From: Bacillota bacterium
GTDB lineage: Bacteria; Bacillota; UBA994; UBA5500
Assembly (NCBI GenBank): GCA_023436245.1
Contig: JAEZJZ010000057.1
Location: forward strand, 1-60,224
Reading direction: 5' to 3'
Length of the DNA: 60,224 nucleotides
Of the stretch, positions 26,241 through 33,600 are shown piece by piece. Both the position numbers and the translations under genes were made by a program. Below the pieces are notes generated by a model. The model saw only the letters and a program-made list of their open reading frames with translations. It searched no databases and was not told the origin of the DNA. Position 1 is the stretch's first letter. Every line of letters starts with the position of its first letter.

Positions 26241-26542
26241 GGTGATCCCCCCTTGGTCGCGACTGAACACTGGTGCATACTAGTGCTTGGGTCAACTGAA
26301 AGCTCTATCTTCGCAGTTAGTCTCAGTCCAATGGTCTGCTATCAAGACTTCTGCAAGATGTAGTTTAAGACCTGACGCCTACCGAAGCAGAGAACTGCCT
26401 GTTGCCATTATAACAGACTCATACTCTCTCAGCCGAGAGTCCAGCAGACGGTGTCAGTGTTCAGCCCAACCGATCCTGCAACCTGTGGTCAGAGACTATA
26501 CTCCCTGCCAATGCAAGGTCTGAATAGAGGAGGCGAAACGCC
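26241..26542. other. Divergent intergenic region between nth and the glycosylase gene
   Basis: About 300 bases hold no recognisable gene, RNA or strong hairpin. It must contain the two divergent promoters, but I could not identify -35/-10 pairs with confidence. Confidence 0.5.
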
Positions 26543-27097
26543 ATGGACATTCTGCCAATCAGCTTCTACCAAGGCAGAGAGACAGCAACTATTGCGCGCG
26601 ACTTGCTGGGCATGGTCCTGGTACGCGAAAGTCCGGCCGGAATGGCTTCTGGCATAATCGTGGAGACGGAGGCGTACCTGGCCATGCATGACCCGGCTAG
26701 CCACTCCTTCCGCGGCCCCACCAAGCGCAATCAGGCGATGTATGGGCCGCCAGGGAGTAGCTACGTCTATATCAGCTATGGCATTCATCATTGCATGAAC
26801 GTGGTCTGTCAATCCGAAGGCGTGGCAGAAGCGGTGCTGATCCGATCGCTGCTGCCGTTGTCGGGAGCCGATCTGATGCGTTCGCGTCGCCGCGATGTGC
26901 CAGAGCGACAACTGGCGAACGGTCCTGGCAAGGTATGCCAGGTAATGGCCATCGATCTTTCCCTGAATGGACACCCGTTGCAGCAAGCTCCGCTGTACAT
27001 TCTGGCCGGGGAACGCCCTCGCTATGTGGAAGCCACTCCCCGCATCGGCATCAGCAAAGGCACTGAGCTGCCGTTACGCTTCCTTGCCCGCATGTAA
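26543..27097 (+). CDS. 3-methyladenine DNA glycosylase (AAG/MPG family)
   Basis: This 184-residue base-excision enzyme removes alkylated or deaminated purines. Family motifs are IVETEAYLAMHDPASHSFRG, containing the catalytic glutamate, then RNQAMYGPPGSSYVYISYG and the LANGPGKVCQ loop near the C-terminus. It is slightly short for the family but has all core parts. The ATG has a GAGGAGG site upstream. With AdaA and Ogt further on, it completes a set of alkylation-repair functions. Confidence 0.92.
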   Translation: MDILPISFYQGRETATIARDLLGMVLVRESPAGMASGIIVETEAYLAMHDPASHSFRGPTKRNQAMYGPPGSSYVYISYGIHHCMNVVCQSEGVAEAVLIRSLLPLSGADLMRSRRRDVPERQLANGPGKVCQVMAIDLSLNGHPLQQAPLYILAGERPRYVEATPRIGISKGTELPLRFLARM

Positions 27098-27227
27098 GCT
27101 CCAGGGCTGGGCGTCCAAGTAGGATGAGGCTGGTTTGAGCCAGGACGAAGGAAAAACCGCAACTGGCGGAGAAGGTGACTGTTCAGCCTGGCGCAATCAA
27201 CACGCGGCCAGTCAAGGAGGCAAAGCG

Positions 27228-27752
27228 ATGATTCTTTCTGGCAAGGAAATACGGAAACATCTAGGACAGGAAATCATCATTGAACCGTTTCAGGAACGGC
27301 GACTAAATCCCAACAGCTATAACCTCTCTCTGCACCGCCAGTTGCTCACTTACGAGCGACCCATACTGGACATGCGACAGCCAAACCCGGTGACCGAGAT
27401 GGTCATTCCCGGTGATGGCTTGCTGCTGGAGCCAAATCGGCTCTACCTGGGAAGAACAAACGAGTATACAAAGACTGAGAAATATGTGCCCATGCTGGAG
27501 GGGCGTTCATCCATCGGCAGATTGGGGTTGTTTGTGCACGTGACCGCCGGCTTCGGCGATGTCGGTTTCGCTGGCTACTGGACTCTGGAGATGTTCTGCG
27601 TCCAGCCGATCATCATCTATCCGGACGTTGAAATCTGCCAGATCTACTATCACAGCATCGAGGGTGACTACGAAGCCTACAAGAGCGGCAAGTATCAGAA
27701 CAACACCGGCGTGCAGCCGAGCTTACTCTATCAGGAATTTGCCAAGCGCTAG
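27228..27752 (+). CDS. dcd: dCTP deaminase
   Basis: This 174-residue trimeric enzyme of the dCTP deaminase/dUTPase fold converts dCTP to dUTP and feeds dTMP synthesis. Characteristic parts are the N-terminal ILSGKEIRKHL, LNPNSYNLSL, the EGRSSIGRLGLFVH segment and the catalytic glutamate in GYWTLEM. The frame is open from 27135, but the ATG at 27228 follows AAGGAGG and gives the standard N-terminus. Whether it also has dUTPase activity cannot be told from sequence. Confidence 0.93.
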   Translation: MILSGKEIRKHLGQEIIIEPFQERRLNPNSYNLSLHRQLLTYERPILDMRQPNPVTEMVIPGDGLLLEPNRLYLGRTNEYTKTEKYVPMLEGRSSIGRLGLFVHVTAGFGDVGFAGYWTLEMFCVQPIIIYPDVEICQIYYHSIEGDYEAYKSGKYQNNTGVQPSLLYQEFAKR

Positions 27753-27778
27753 CCTAGTCCTCCCATGTGCGCACAAAA

Positions 27779-27800
27779 GGGGTCGCATGCATGCGACCCC
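27779..27800. repeat. 22-bp perfect palindrome, possible dcd terminator
   Basis: GGGGTCGCATG is joined directly to its exact complement. Its right 15 bases recur at the left edge of the window, so it is a dispersed element. It may also act as a terminator after dcd, although no T run follows. Confidence 0.8.
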
Positions 27801-27813
27801 AAACCCTCAAATG

Positions 27814-27934
27814 TGTGTCCATCCAGATCGGGGACATATCTCTGCCCTCGAAACCTCATCCTGCCAAGATGTGTCCATCCAGATGGGGACATATCTCTGC
27901 CCTCAAAACGCCCTTCCTGCCAAGATGTGTCCCC
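27814..27934. repeat. Two tandem 56-bp repeats plus a partial third
   Basis: Unit 1 (27814-27869) and unit 2 (27870-27925) are both 56 bases and nearly identical, starting TGTGTCCATCCAGAT and ending CTGCCAAGA. Positions 27926-27934 begin a third. Within each junction GGGGACATATCT faces AAGATGTGTCC, so each unit can fold back on itself. The GGGGAC ends recall the other repeats in the window. Confidence 0.9.
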
Positions 27935-27945
27935 GCACCATCAAC

Positions 27946-28179
27946 TCAGTGCAGCCGCCGCACCAGCAGGTACTGGTCTTCTCCCTCAGTGCCACCCTTG
28001 GGGTGATAAGAGTACCCATTGTCGACCAGCAACTGGGTCAGATTGGCCCGCTGCAGAGAATCCTTGTTCTCCAAGTGTACCCGCAGCTGTTCATCCTGCG
28101 CTAGCTCCGCCAGCCGTTCTTTCAGCTTGCGCAGATCCTCATCGCTGATTTCCGGCCCCATCGTAAACTGATATTCCAC
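27946..28179 (-). CDS. Hypothetical 77-residue protein
   Basis: This small charged protein is not recognised. The GTG at 28179 has GGAGGTG six bases upstream, and the frame runs 77 codons. The sequence begins with a short strand (EYQFTMG), then a likely coiled amphipathic helix (SDEDLRKLKERLAEL) and a C-terminal part rich in Gly and Tyr. The open frame continues upstream, but that part overlaps repeat copy D and is not likely coding. It lies between two repeat arrays. Confidence 0.65.
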   Translation of the reverse strand: MEYQFTMGPEISDEDLRKLKERLAELAQDEQLRVHLENKDSLQRANLTQLLVDNGYSYHPKGGTEGEDQYLLVRRLH

Positions 28180-28291
28180 CCGCGACACCTCCAATGGATA
28201 GAGTGTGTAGTAACGCAGGGAAATAAACCAGGCCGACCAAATCGGCCAGCCTGTTGAAACTTCGGGCGACCGGAGGCTGCAAGAATGACTG

Positions 28292-28349
28292 CAGGTCTGT
28301 CCCCCAATATTCACTTTGAATAATCCAGAACCGTCCCCAATTATTCATT
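28292..28349 (-). repeat. 58-bp repeat, copy D (inner part flipped)
   Basis: This copy is opposite in orientation to copies A and C. Its outer motifs GGGGACGGTTCTGG and GGGGACAGACCTG match, but the centre of the inner palindrome reads AAG where copies A and B read CTT, as if that part had inverted. It ends eight bases before the stop of the sugar-phosphate transferase gene. Confidence 0.9.
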
Positions 28350-28356
28350 CTTGGCG

Positions 28357-29310
28357 TCAGCGGTTGCTGGCGAAGAGGAAGACCAGGGCGGTGAGCGAGA
28401 AGCAGATGCTGATCAGATACATGAACAGCACGGTCTGCACCTGCGTCAATCCCCAGCTCTGCAGGCGGTGGTGGGTGTGACCGTGGTCGGCCACGTAAAA
28501 CGGTTGTCCGCTGCGAGTGCGGCGGATGATGTTGAATACAGTATCAAAGATGGGCAGACCGAGCGCCAACACCGGCACCGCAATTCCCACCAGGGTAGCA
28601 CTCTTGAACGAGCCGCCCACTGAAATCGCGCCCAACAAGAAGCCGAGGAAATTTGCGCCCATGTCTCCCATGAAAATCGAAGCAGGGTAACGATTGAAGC
28701 GCAGGAACCCGATGGAGACGCCGAGCACCAACACGGCCAAAGTGATCGAGACAGTTTGGTTCATCTGCCAAGCCACCAGAGCCAAGGTTCCGGCGGCAAT
28801 ACTGGCAATCCCAGCCGCCAGCCCGTCCAACCCATCCATGAAGTTGATCAGATTCATCACAGCCACAACCCAGATAATGGTGGAAAGGTAGGACAGCCAC
28901 GGAGGGAAGAAGATCATCCCGGCGGAAAAAGGATTGCTCACGTAATAGATGCGCACTCCGTGGAAAGCGAGCACCAGAGCGGCAACGATTTGTCCCAAGA
29001 ACTTCGGTCCGGCGCTGAGTTCCTTGCCCCTGGACTTGTAATAGTCGTCCGCCAAGCCGACGGAGAAAGCGATCAGTGAGCCGAGGATGATGCCGCGCAG
29101 ATTACTGTTCAGCGGCAACACCAAGAGGGCGGAAATGCAGAAGCCAGCTAGCATCGCCCAGCCACCCATCAGAGGAGTGGCTTTGTCGTGTTGCTTACGC
29201 CAGTTTGGTCGATCGATGATCCCCAAACGGAACGACAGCTTCTGTGCGACTGGGGTGAAGATCCAAACCAGTGCAGCCGCCAGTACAAATATAGCAATAT
29301 AGCGTAACAT
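28357..29310 (-). CDS. WecA/TagO-family undecaprenyl-phosphate sugar-1-phosphate transferase
   Basis: This 317-residue polytopic membrane enzyme of the MraY/WecA superfamily transfers a HexNAc-1-phosphate from a UDP-sugar to undecaprenyl phosphate, the first step of teichoic acid or other envelope glycan synthesis. Signature motifs are the aspartates in FSVGLADDYYKS, NLINFMDGLDGLAAG, the FMGDMGANFLGF loop and the C-terminal DHGHTHHRL histidine motif typical of WecA/TagO rather than MraY. About ten membrane segments are visible. The ATG has a GGGAGGAT site. The precise sugar is not known. Confidence 0.92.
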   Translation of the reverse strand: MLRYIAIFVLAAALVWIFTPVAQKLSFRLGIIDRPNWRKQHDKATPLMGGWAMLAGFCISALLVLPLNSNLRGIILGSLIAFSVGLADDYYKSRGKELSAGPKFLGQIVAALVLAFHGVRIYYVSNPFSAGMIFFPPWLSYLSTIIWVVAVMNLINFMDGLDGLAAGIASIAAGTLALVAWQMNQTVSITLAVLVLGVSIGFLRFNRYPASIFMGDMGANFLGFLLGAISVGGSFKSATLVGIAVPVLALGLPIFDTVFNIIRRTRSGQPFYVADHGHTHHRLQSWGLTQVQTVLFMYLISICFSLTALVFLFASNR

Positions 29311-29444
29311 AGCGATCTATCCTCCCAATTATACAAAGCTGTTGTCGTTTGCTGTAGAAATGACCCGTTTACGCAGTTCAGCGCGCCGGAAGCAGATTCC
29401 TTCCCTGGTTCCAATATCTCATGGATTTTTCACATCTATTCAAA

Positions 29445-30248
29445 CTATTTACCCGTCTCTGGTTGATCGCCAAACATCGCCTTCAAGTACTTCTGACGCA
29501 TCTCATCCCGGTTTAGTTCAGGCGGCCAGAGCTCGATCTTGTCCAGAGGGATGCGCATAGCAGCGCTAACATTATCATAAACCGATCTATTGGCTCTGCC
29601 AAGCTCTCGCAGCAATTCTTTCACTGTCTGGCGCGTGCTTTTTCCATCTAGTGGGCAGGGATTCTTAATCGGCTCCCAGGCAAAGAACTTGTATGCAGAC
29701 TTAATCTCCCATTCACGCAAATAGATCAGCGGCCTGATTACGGTTAACTGGCTGCGATCCTGCTCGGTCACGGGAGTGAAGGTTTTGATCTGTCCCGAAA
29801 ACAGTATGCTCATCAGGAATGTCTCAACGGCATCGTCATGGTGGTGGGCCAGTGCCAGCCGATTATAGCTTTCGCGTTGCGCAATGCGATTGAGTGCGCC
29901 GCGGCGAAAGAAGGCACAGCGCGGACAGGGGTTCTGCTCGCTGGGGGCGAAAGCGATCTCGGCCAGATTCACCTGCTCCAGAATGAGGGGCACCCCCAAA
30001 CTCTCGCACAAGTCACGCAGCCGCTTGGCCGGGAAATGCTGATCAAACATCGGGTCGATTGTTGCGGCCGCCAACTCAAAGCGAAAAGGCGCGTGCTCCC
30101 GGATCACCGATAATGCATAGAGCAAGAATGAACTGTCTTTTCCCCCAGACAGACCAACCAGGCAACGATCACCCGGCCTCAGCATGTCAAATTCCATCAA
30201 AGCTCTCCAGATCTTGCGCACATAACTCTTCGGCAAATTGGTCTGCAT
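29445..30248 (-). CDS. TtcA-family tRNA thiolation protein (PP-loop ATPase)
   Basis: This 267-residue PP-loop enzyme resembles TtcA, which puts sulfur on tRNA cytidine 32 using ATP and an iron-sulfur cluster. It has the PP-loop SGGKDSSFLLY, the CxxC motif in NPCPRCAFFRR, the AHHHDDAVET helix and a third cysteine in KNPCPLDGKSTRQ. The open frame starts at 30293, but GGAAGGGG lies directly before an ATG, and the second ATG at 30248 is at a workable distance, so I use it. The tRNA position it modifies is inferred from the family only. Confidence 0.85.
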   Translation of the reverse strand: MQTNLPKSYVRKIWRALMEFDMLRPGDRCLVGLSGGKDSSFLLYALSVIREHAPFRFELAAATIDPMFDQHFPAKRLRDLCESLGVPLILEQVNLAEIAFAPSEQNPCPRCAFFRRGALNRIAQRESYNRLALAHHHDDAVETFLMSILFSGQIKTFTPVTEQDRSQLTVIRPLIYLREWEIKSAYKFFAWEPIKNPCPLDGKSTRQTVKELLRELGRANRSVYDNVSAAMRIPLDKIELWPPELNRDEMRQKYLKAMFGDQPETGK

Positions 30249-30308
30249 GAGCATCCCCTTCCTAATCAATTCAGTATAGCCCCGAAATAGCATTCACTCA
30301 AGCAAAGA

Positions 30309-30331
30309 GGAGAGGCAAGAACCGCCTCTCC
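30309..30331 (-). terminator. Terminator of the prenyl synthase/UbiA operon
   Basis: The 8-bp arms are GGAGAGGC and GCCTCTCC. On the minus strand they are followed by TCTTTGC. The hairpin comes just after the UbiA stop. Confidence 0.65.
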
Positions 30332-30353
30332 CCAGAAAACGAAATTGCTGCCA

Positions 30354-31274
30354 TCAGGCAACCCACCCTACCAGGATGGCATTGACCAAGCTGATAGCGA
30401 CCATCTGCAACTCACGTGTGGCCACTTGCCGCTGATTAAAGACATCCTGACGCCAGGCCAGCGCCGCGCCACAGAGAGCGAGTATGGCTGTCCAGGCGAA
30501 GCGACCGCTGACCAAGCTGATCCCAAAAGCCAAGGCAGCGGTGAGCCCGAAATAGGCCACCACCAGCATGCGGGCTCGTTGCAGGCCGAGGTGAGCAGCC
30601 AAGGAAGCGATTGTCGTGCGTTTGGGTGGCGTGGCATGCAGATCACGCCACCAGTCCGGCAGATTGTGCTGCATCAACCAGCAGACACAGAGCAGGCCGT
30701 GCAGCACGGAGCCGGCCGCGGCGGCAAAGGCCAAGTCGCCAACCAAGGCCTCATAAGTGGCTAGCCCACACACCGTAATTGCCGGAAAGGCTGCCAGCCA
30801 CTCCCCCGCCAAGGGTTGGTATGAAAGACGCCACGGTCGGCAGCTATAGGCGACTGCCCCCCACAATCCGACCGCTAGGTACAGCCAGAGTGTCCAGGCC
30901 ACACCCCGTGCAGCCGATAAAACGCCGACGAGCAGCAGGCTGAGCACTGCCACCAAGGACAGCTCCCGCGAGTCGAAATAGCCAAGGCGCATCACCCCGC
31001 TGCCGCCGGAAAAGAACTCGCGCGCACCGCGATCCGTTCCAGTGTGCCAGTCGGCGCGGTCGTTCAAGCTATGTGACAGCCAGCCCTGGATGACGACGGC
31101 GATAGCCAGCACGCGCAGCAGTCTGACCCAGGGAATCGGCGGCAAACTCTCCCGACTGGCCAAACCGAGCGACAGAATAAACGCGCCACCAGTCCAGGAT
31201 AGCGTGGCCACCGGTCGCAGCAGTACCCAGAGCCCGGTCAATCTACGGGACAATGCCCGTTCTGCAGAGGTCAT
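30354..31274 (-). CDS. UbiA-family prenyltransferase (MenA-like)
   Basis: This integral membrane prenyltransferase of about 306 residues attaches a polyprenyl chain to an aromatic acceptor. Both aspartate motifs that bind magnesium and diphosphate are present: NDRADWHTGTD near residue 70 and NLPDWWRDLHA near 210. Eight to nine hydrophobic segments are seen. Its ATG overlaps the stop of the polyprenyl diphosphate synthase (TGATG), so donor-making and donor-using enzymes are coupled. This makes a MenA-like step in menaquinone synthesis likely, but other UbiA reactions are possible. A GTG three bases upstream is an alternative start. Confidence 0.88.
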   Translation of the reverse strand: MTSAERALSRRLTGLWVLLRPVATLSWTGGAFILSLGLASRESLPPIPWVRLLRVLAIAVVIQGWLSHSLNDRADWHTGTDRGAREFFSGGSGVMRLGYFDSRELSLVAVLSLLLVGVLSAARGVAWTLWLYLAVGLWGAVAYSCRPWRLSYQPLAGEWLAAFPAITVCGLATYEALVGDLAFAAAAGSVLHGLLCVCWLMQHNLPDWWRDLHATPPKRTTIASLAAHLGLQRARMLVVAYFGLTAALAFGISLVSGRFAWTAILALCGAALAWRQDVFNQRQVATRELQMVAISLVNAILVGWVA

Positions 31275-32239
31275 CACGAAACCCGGGAGAGCACGAAATC
31301 AGCCAGGAAGAGTAGAGCAGCTTTGGCGTCATGCTCAGGCGCCCGCTCAAGCTCGCTCTTTGCCCTGGCAATCAGCTCGCTGGCTTGCTGCTCGGCGAAC
31401 TCGAGGGAGCCCACCTCGATCAGACAGTGGCGAATGGCATCCCAGTTCTCCGCCTTCTGGGCGCGAATCCAGGCGGATATCTCGTCGCGACGCGGATGGT
31501 TAGCCAATGCATGAATCACCGGCAGAGTGATCACTCCCTGGCGCAGATCGAGCATGGTCGGTTTGCCCAAGGTGACAGACTCACTGGTGAAGTCAAGCAA
31601 ATCATCCTTCACCTGAAAGGCCAAACCCAGGTTCAACCCGTACGCGTGCAATTCATCCGCACTGAGCGGGCCTCCGGAACTGAGCAGACCACCCGCCCGA
31701 CAGCACTCAGCCAAAAACCAGGCTGTCTTCTGCCTGATGCGTGAGTAGTAGTCTGCGAGGGTGACGCTTGTGTCAAAGCTGCTGCTCAACTGCGTCAGTT
31801 CACCCTCAACCAGGCTGCCGATCACGCTGGATACGACCTGCACCGCATTCAGACCAACCTCACCGGCCAAACCAAGCGCCCGGGCAAACAGAAAGTCGCC
31901 TAACAGCACGGCTGTCTTGTTGTCAAACTGCGCATTCACTGACGGCTTGCCCCGCCGAAGCTGTGAGTCATCCACGATGTCATCGTGTACCAAGGAACCA
32001 AGATGCACCAACTCCAGAGCGGCGGCCACCCTCACGACAGCGGCACTATCGGAGTTGCCCAGCTTGGAAGCCAAAATGGTGACCAAAGGCCGAATCCTCT
32101 TGCCGCTACGTGCCAGTGAATAAGCCGCAGCTTTGGCCAGTTGAGGCGTGAGAGTCTTCACCGCCCGATTCATCTCTGCCTCGACCTGATGCATTTCTGC
32201 TTCCACAGAACGATAGACATCGTTTAGGCTAGAAACCAA
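31274..32239 (-). CDS. Polyprenyl (long-chain) diphosphate synthase
   Basis: This soluble trans-isoprenyl diphosphate synthase of about 321 residues extends an allylic diphosphate. The two aspartate-rich motifs are LVHDDIVDDSQLRRG and QVKDDLLDF, both complete. The residues before the first motif (ALELVHLGSLVHDD) lack bulky aromatics, which suits a long product such as heptaprenyl. The frame is open to a GTG at 32245 that lies only three bases from GGAGG; the TTG at 32239 is nine bases away and is preferred. The ribosome site lies in the 3' arm of a strong hairpin, so translation may be controlled. Confidence 0.92.
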   Translation of the reverse strand: MVSSLNDVYRSVEAEMHQVEAEMNRAVKTLTPQLAKAAAYSLARSGKRIRPLVTILASKLGNSDSAAVVRVAAALELVHLGSLVHDDIVDDSQLRRGKPSVNAQFDNKTAVLLGDFLFARALGLAGEVGLNAVQVVSSVIGSLVEGELTQLSSSFDTSVTLADYYSRIRQKTAWFLAECCRAGGLLSSGGPLSADELHAYGLNLGLAFQVKDDLLDFTSESVTLGKPTMLDLRQGVITLPVIHALANHPRRDEISAWIRAQKAENWDAIRHCLIEVGSLEFAEQQASELIARAKSELERAPEHDAKAALLFLADFVLSRVS

Positions 32240-32240
32240 G

Positions 32241-32294
32241 AACACCCACCTCCCGGCAATACCAGTATTTAGTATCTGCCGGAGGTGGGTGTTT
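32241..32294 (-). promoter_or_regulatory. Hairpin covering the ribosome site of the polyprenyl synthase gene
   Basis: A perfect 13-bp pairing of AACACCCACCTCC with GGAGGTGGGTGTT continues with GGCA/TGCC and ATAC/GTAT across small bulges, giving about 21 pairs around a short loop. The minus-strand GGGAGGTGG ribosome site is inside the stem. It could be the terminator of the upstream glycosyltransferase gene, but the following T content is weak (TTCTTGGTTT). Confidence 0.7.
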
Positions 32295-32322
32295 CATGCG
32301 ATAGGCTGTCTCCCAAAACTGA

Positions 32323-33435
32323 CTACTCCCCGTGGGAAAGCACGTGCGCTTCGATCAGATCGATCACGCGTTCCGCTGCCTGCGGACGAGCCAGTCGCCC
32401 TGCCATCTGACTGAGTACACCAAGCCGCTGCTGGTCACGCAGCAGCTGCGCGATCTTCACCCCAGCGTGGCGGTCATCGAACAGGCGAATGGCCGCCCCT
32501 TGTTCGGTCAGGAAATTGCTGTTGCGATCCTCCTGTCCCGGAATAGGAGAGATGACCACGATCGGCTTGCTCTGACTGAGCGCTTCAGCGGCAGTCACGC
32601 CACCGGGTTTGGTCAGAACGAGGTCGGCTGCTGCCATCAACTGCTGAATGCAGTCAACGAAGCCATATACTCGGCAATGGCATTGCCAGCGGTGGTGTTC
32701 CAGTTCTCCCCTGAGGATTTCATTGCGCCCTGCGACCACCAGAATCTGCACTCCTTGCGAAAGAGCATCCAACTGCTTCACGATCTCAGCGATGTTGCCA
32801 AGGCCGAGCGAACCACCCATGACCAGCACAGTCGGCAAGTCGGCCAGCCCTAGCTCCTGACGGGCTACCTGCCGATCCAGCGGCTGTCTGAACCGACGCA
32901 TGATTGGTATCCCGGTTGACTGCACCAACTGTGGCGGCACGGACAGCTCCTGCATCATGAAGGCCAAATCCTCATGTGCGATGCAATAGATGTCGTTACC
33001 TTCGTGCACCCAGTAGGAATGCACCGTGAAATCGGTGATCACAGTCGTCAGGTGATGGTTGATCCGGTTGCGACGCTTCAACGTGCCGATCAACCCGGAA
33101 CTGAAGGCGTGAGTGCAGATGATCGACTGTGGGTTGTACTCGCGGATGACATGCGACAGCGCACGAGCCAGCAGACGGTTGGGCAATGCTGCCAAATCGG
33201 GGCCGGAGTCAGCTTCAGTGGTGCGATAGAGCCTGCCATAGGCTTTTGGGGTATAGCGCACCATGTTCAGGTAGCCCTCCAGCACCACTCGGTTGAGCAC
33301 TGGGCTGATGTAGCTGAGTGTATCCACAATGGCAACCCGCGCTAGGGGGTGACGGTGCAAGATTTCCTCCTGCAAGGCCTTGGCGACTTGATCATGCCCG
33401 GCACCAACGGACGCAGAGAAGATCAGAGTGTCCAT
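32323..33435 (-). CDS. MGDG-synthase/UgtP-like glycosyltransferase
   Basis: This 370-residue GT28-type enzyme has the MGDG-synthase N-terminal domain (SASVGAGHDQVAKAL, with the GxGH motif) and a C-terminal nucleotide-sugar domain (VMGGSLGLGNI, FVDCIQQLMAAADLVLTKPGGVTAAEAL, ISPIPGQEDRN). Relatives transfer glucose or galactose to diacylglycerol at the inner membrane face and make glycolipids or lipoteichoic acid anchors. The ATG has an AAAGGATG site. It is upstream of the polyprenyl synthase on the same strand, separated by the hairpin. Confidence 0.9.
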   Translation of the reverse strand: MDTLIFSASVGAGHDQVAKALQEEILHRHPLARVAIVDTLSYISPVLNRVVLEGYLNMVRYTPKAYGRLYRTTEADSGPDLAALPNRLLARALSHVIREYNPQSIICTHAFSSGLIGTLKRRNRINHHLTTVITDFTVHSYWVHEGNDIYCIAHEDLAFMMQELSVPPQLVQSTGIPIMRRFRQPLDRQVARQELGLADLPTVLVMGGSLGLGNIAEIVKQLDALSQGVQILVVAGRNEILRGELEHHRWQCHCRVYGFVDCIQQLMAAADLVLTKPGGVTAAEALSQSKPIVVISPIPGQEDRNSNFLTEQGAAIRLFDDRHAGVKIAQLLRDQQRLGVLSQMAGRLARPQAAERVIDLIEAHVLSHGE

Positions 33436-33600
33436 CAGAAATCATCCTTTCAAAGGGTGTCCGCAGCAGCCAGATCACCTTCTGACTTCTGCGCCAGATT
33501 CAGGACAAACTAGCAGGGAGTCAAGCCCCAATCAATGGCTTGACGCCATATGGCGGGTTCTTGGTTTCAGAGTACTGGAGAGCAGAAAGGAGGTGTTGCA

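Noticed and set aside
27814..27934. CRISPR array
   Set aside because: There are only two full units, they are tandem without spacers, and no cas gene is near.
27946..28314. A 122-residue version of the small protein
   Set aside because: Its first 45 residues lie partly in the 58-bp repeat, and a GTG with GGAGGTG is at 28179.
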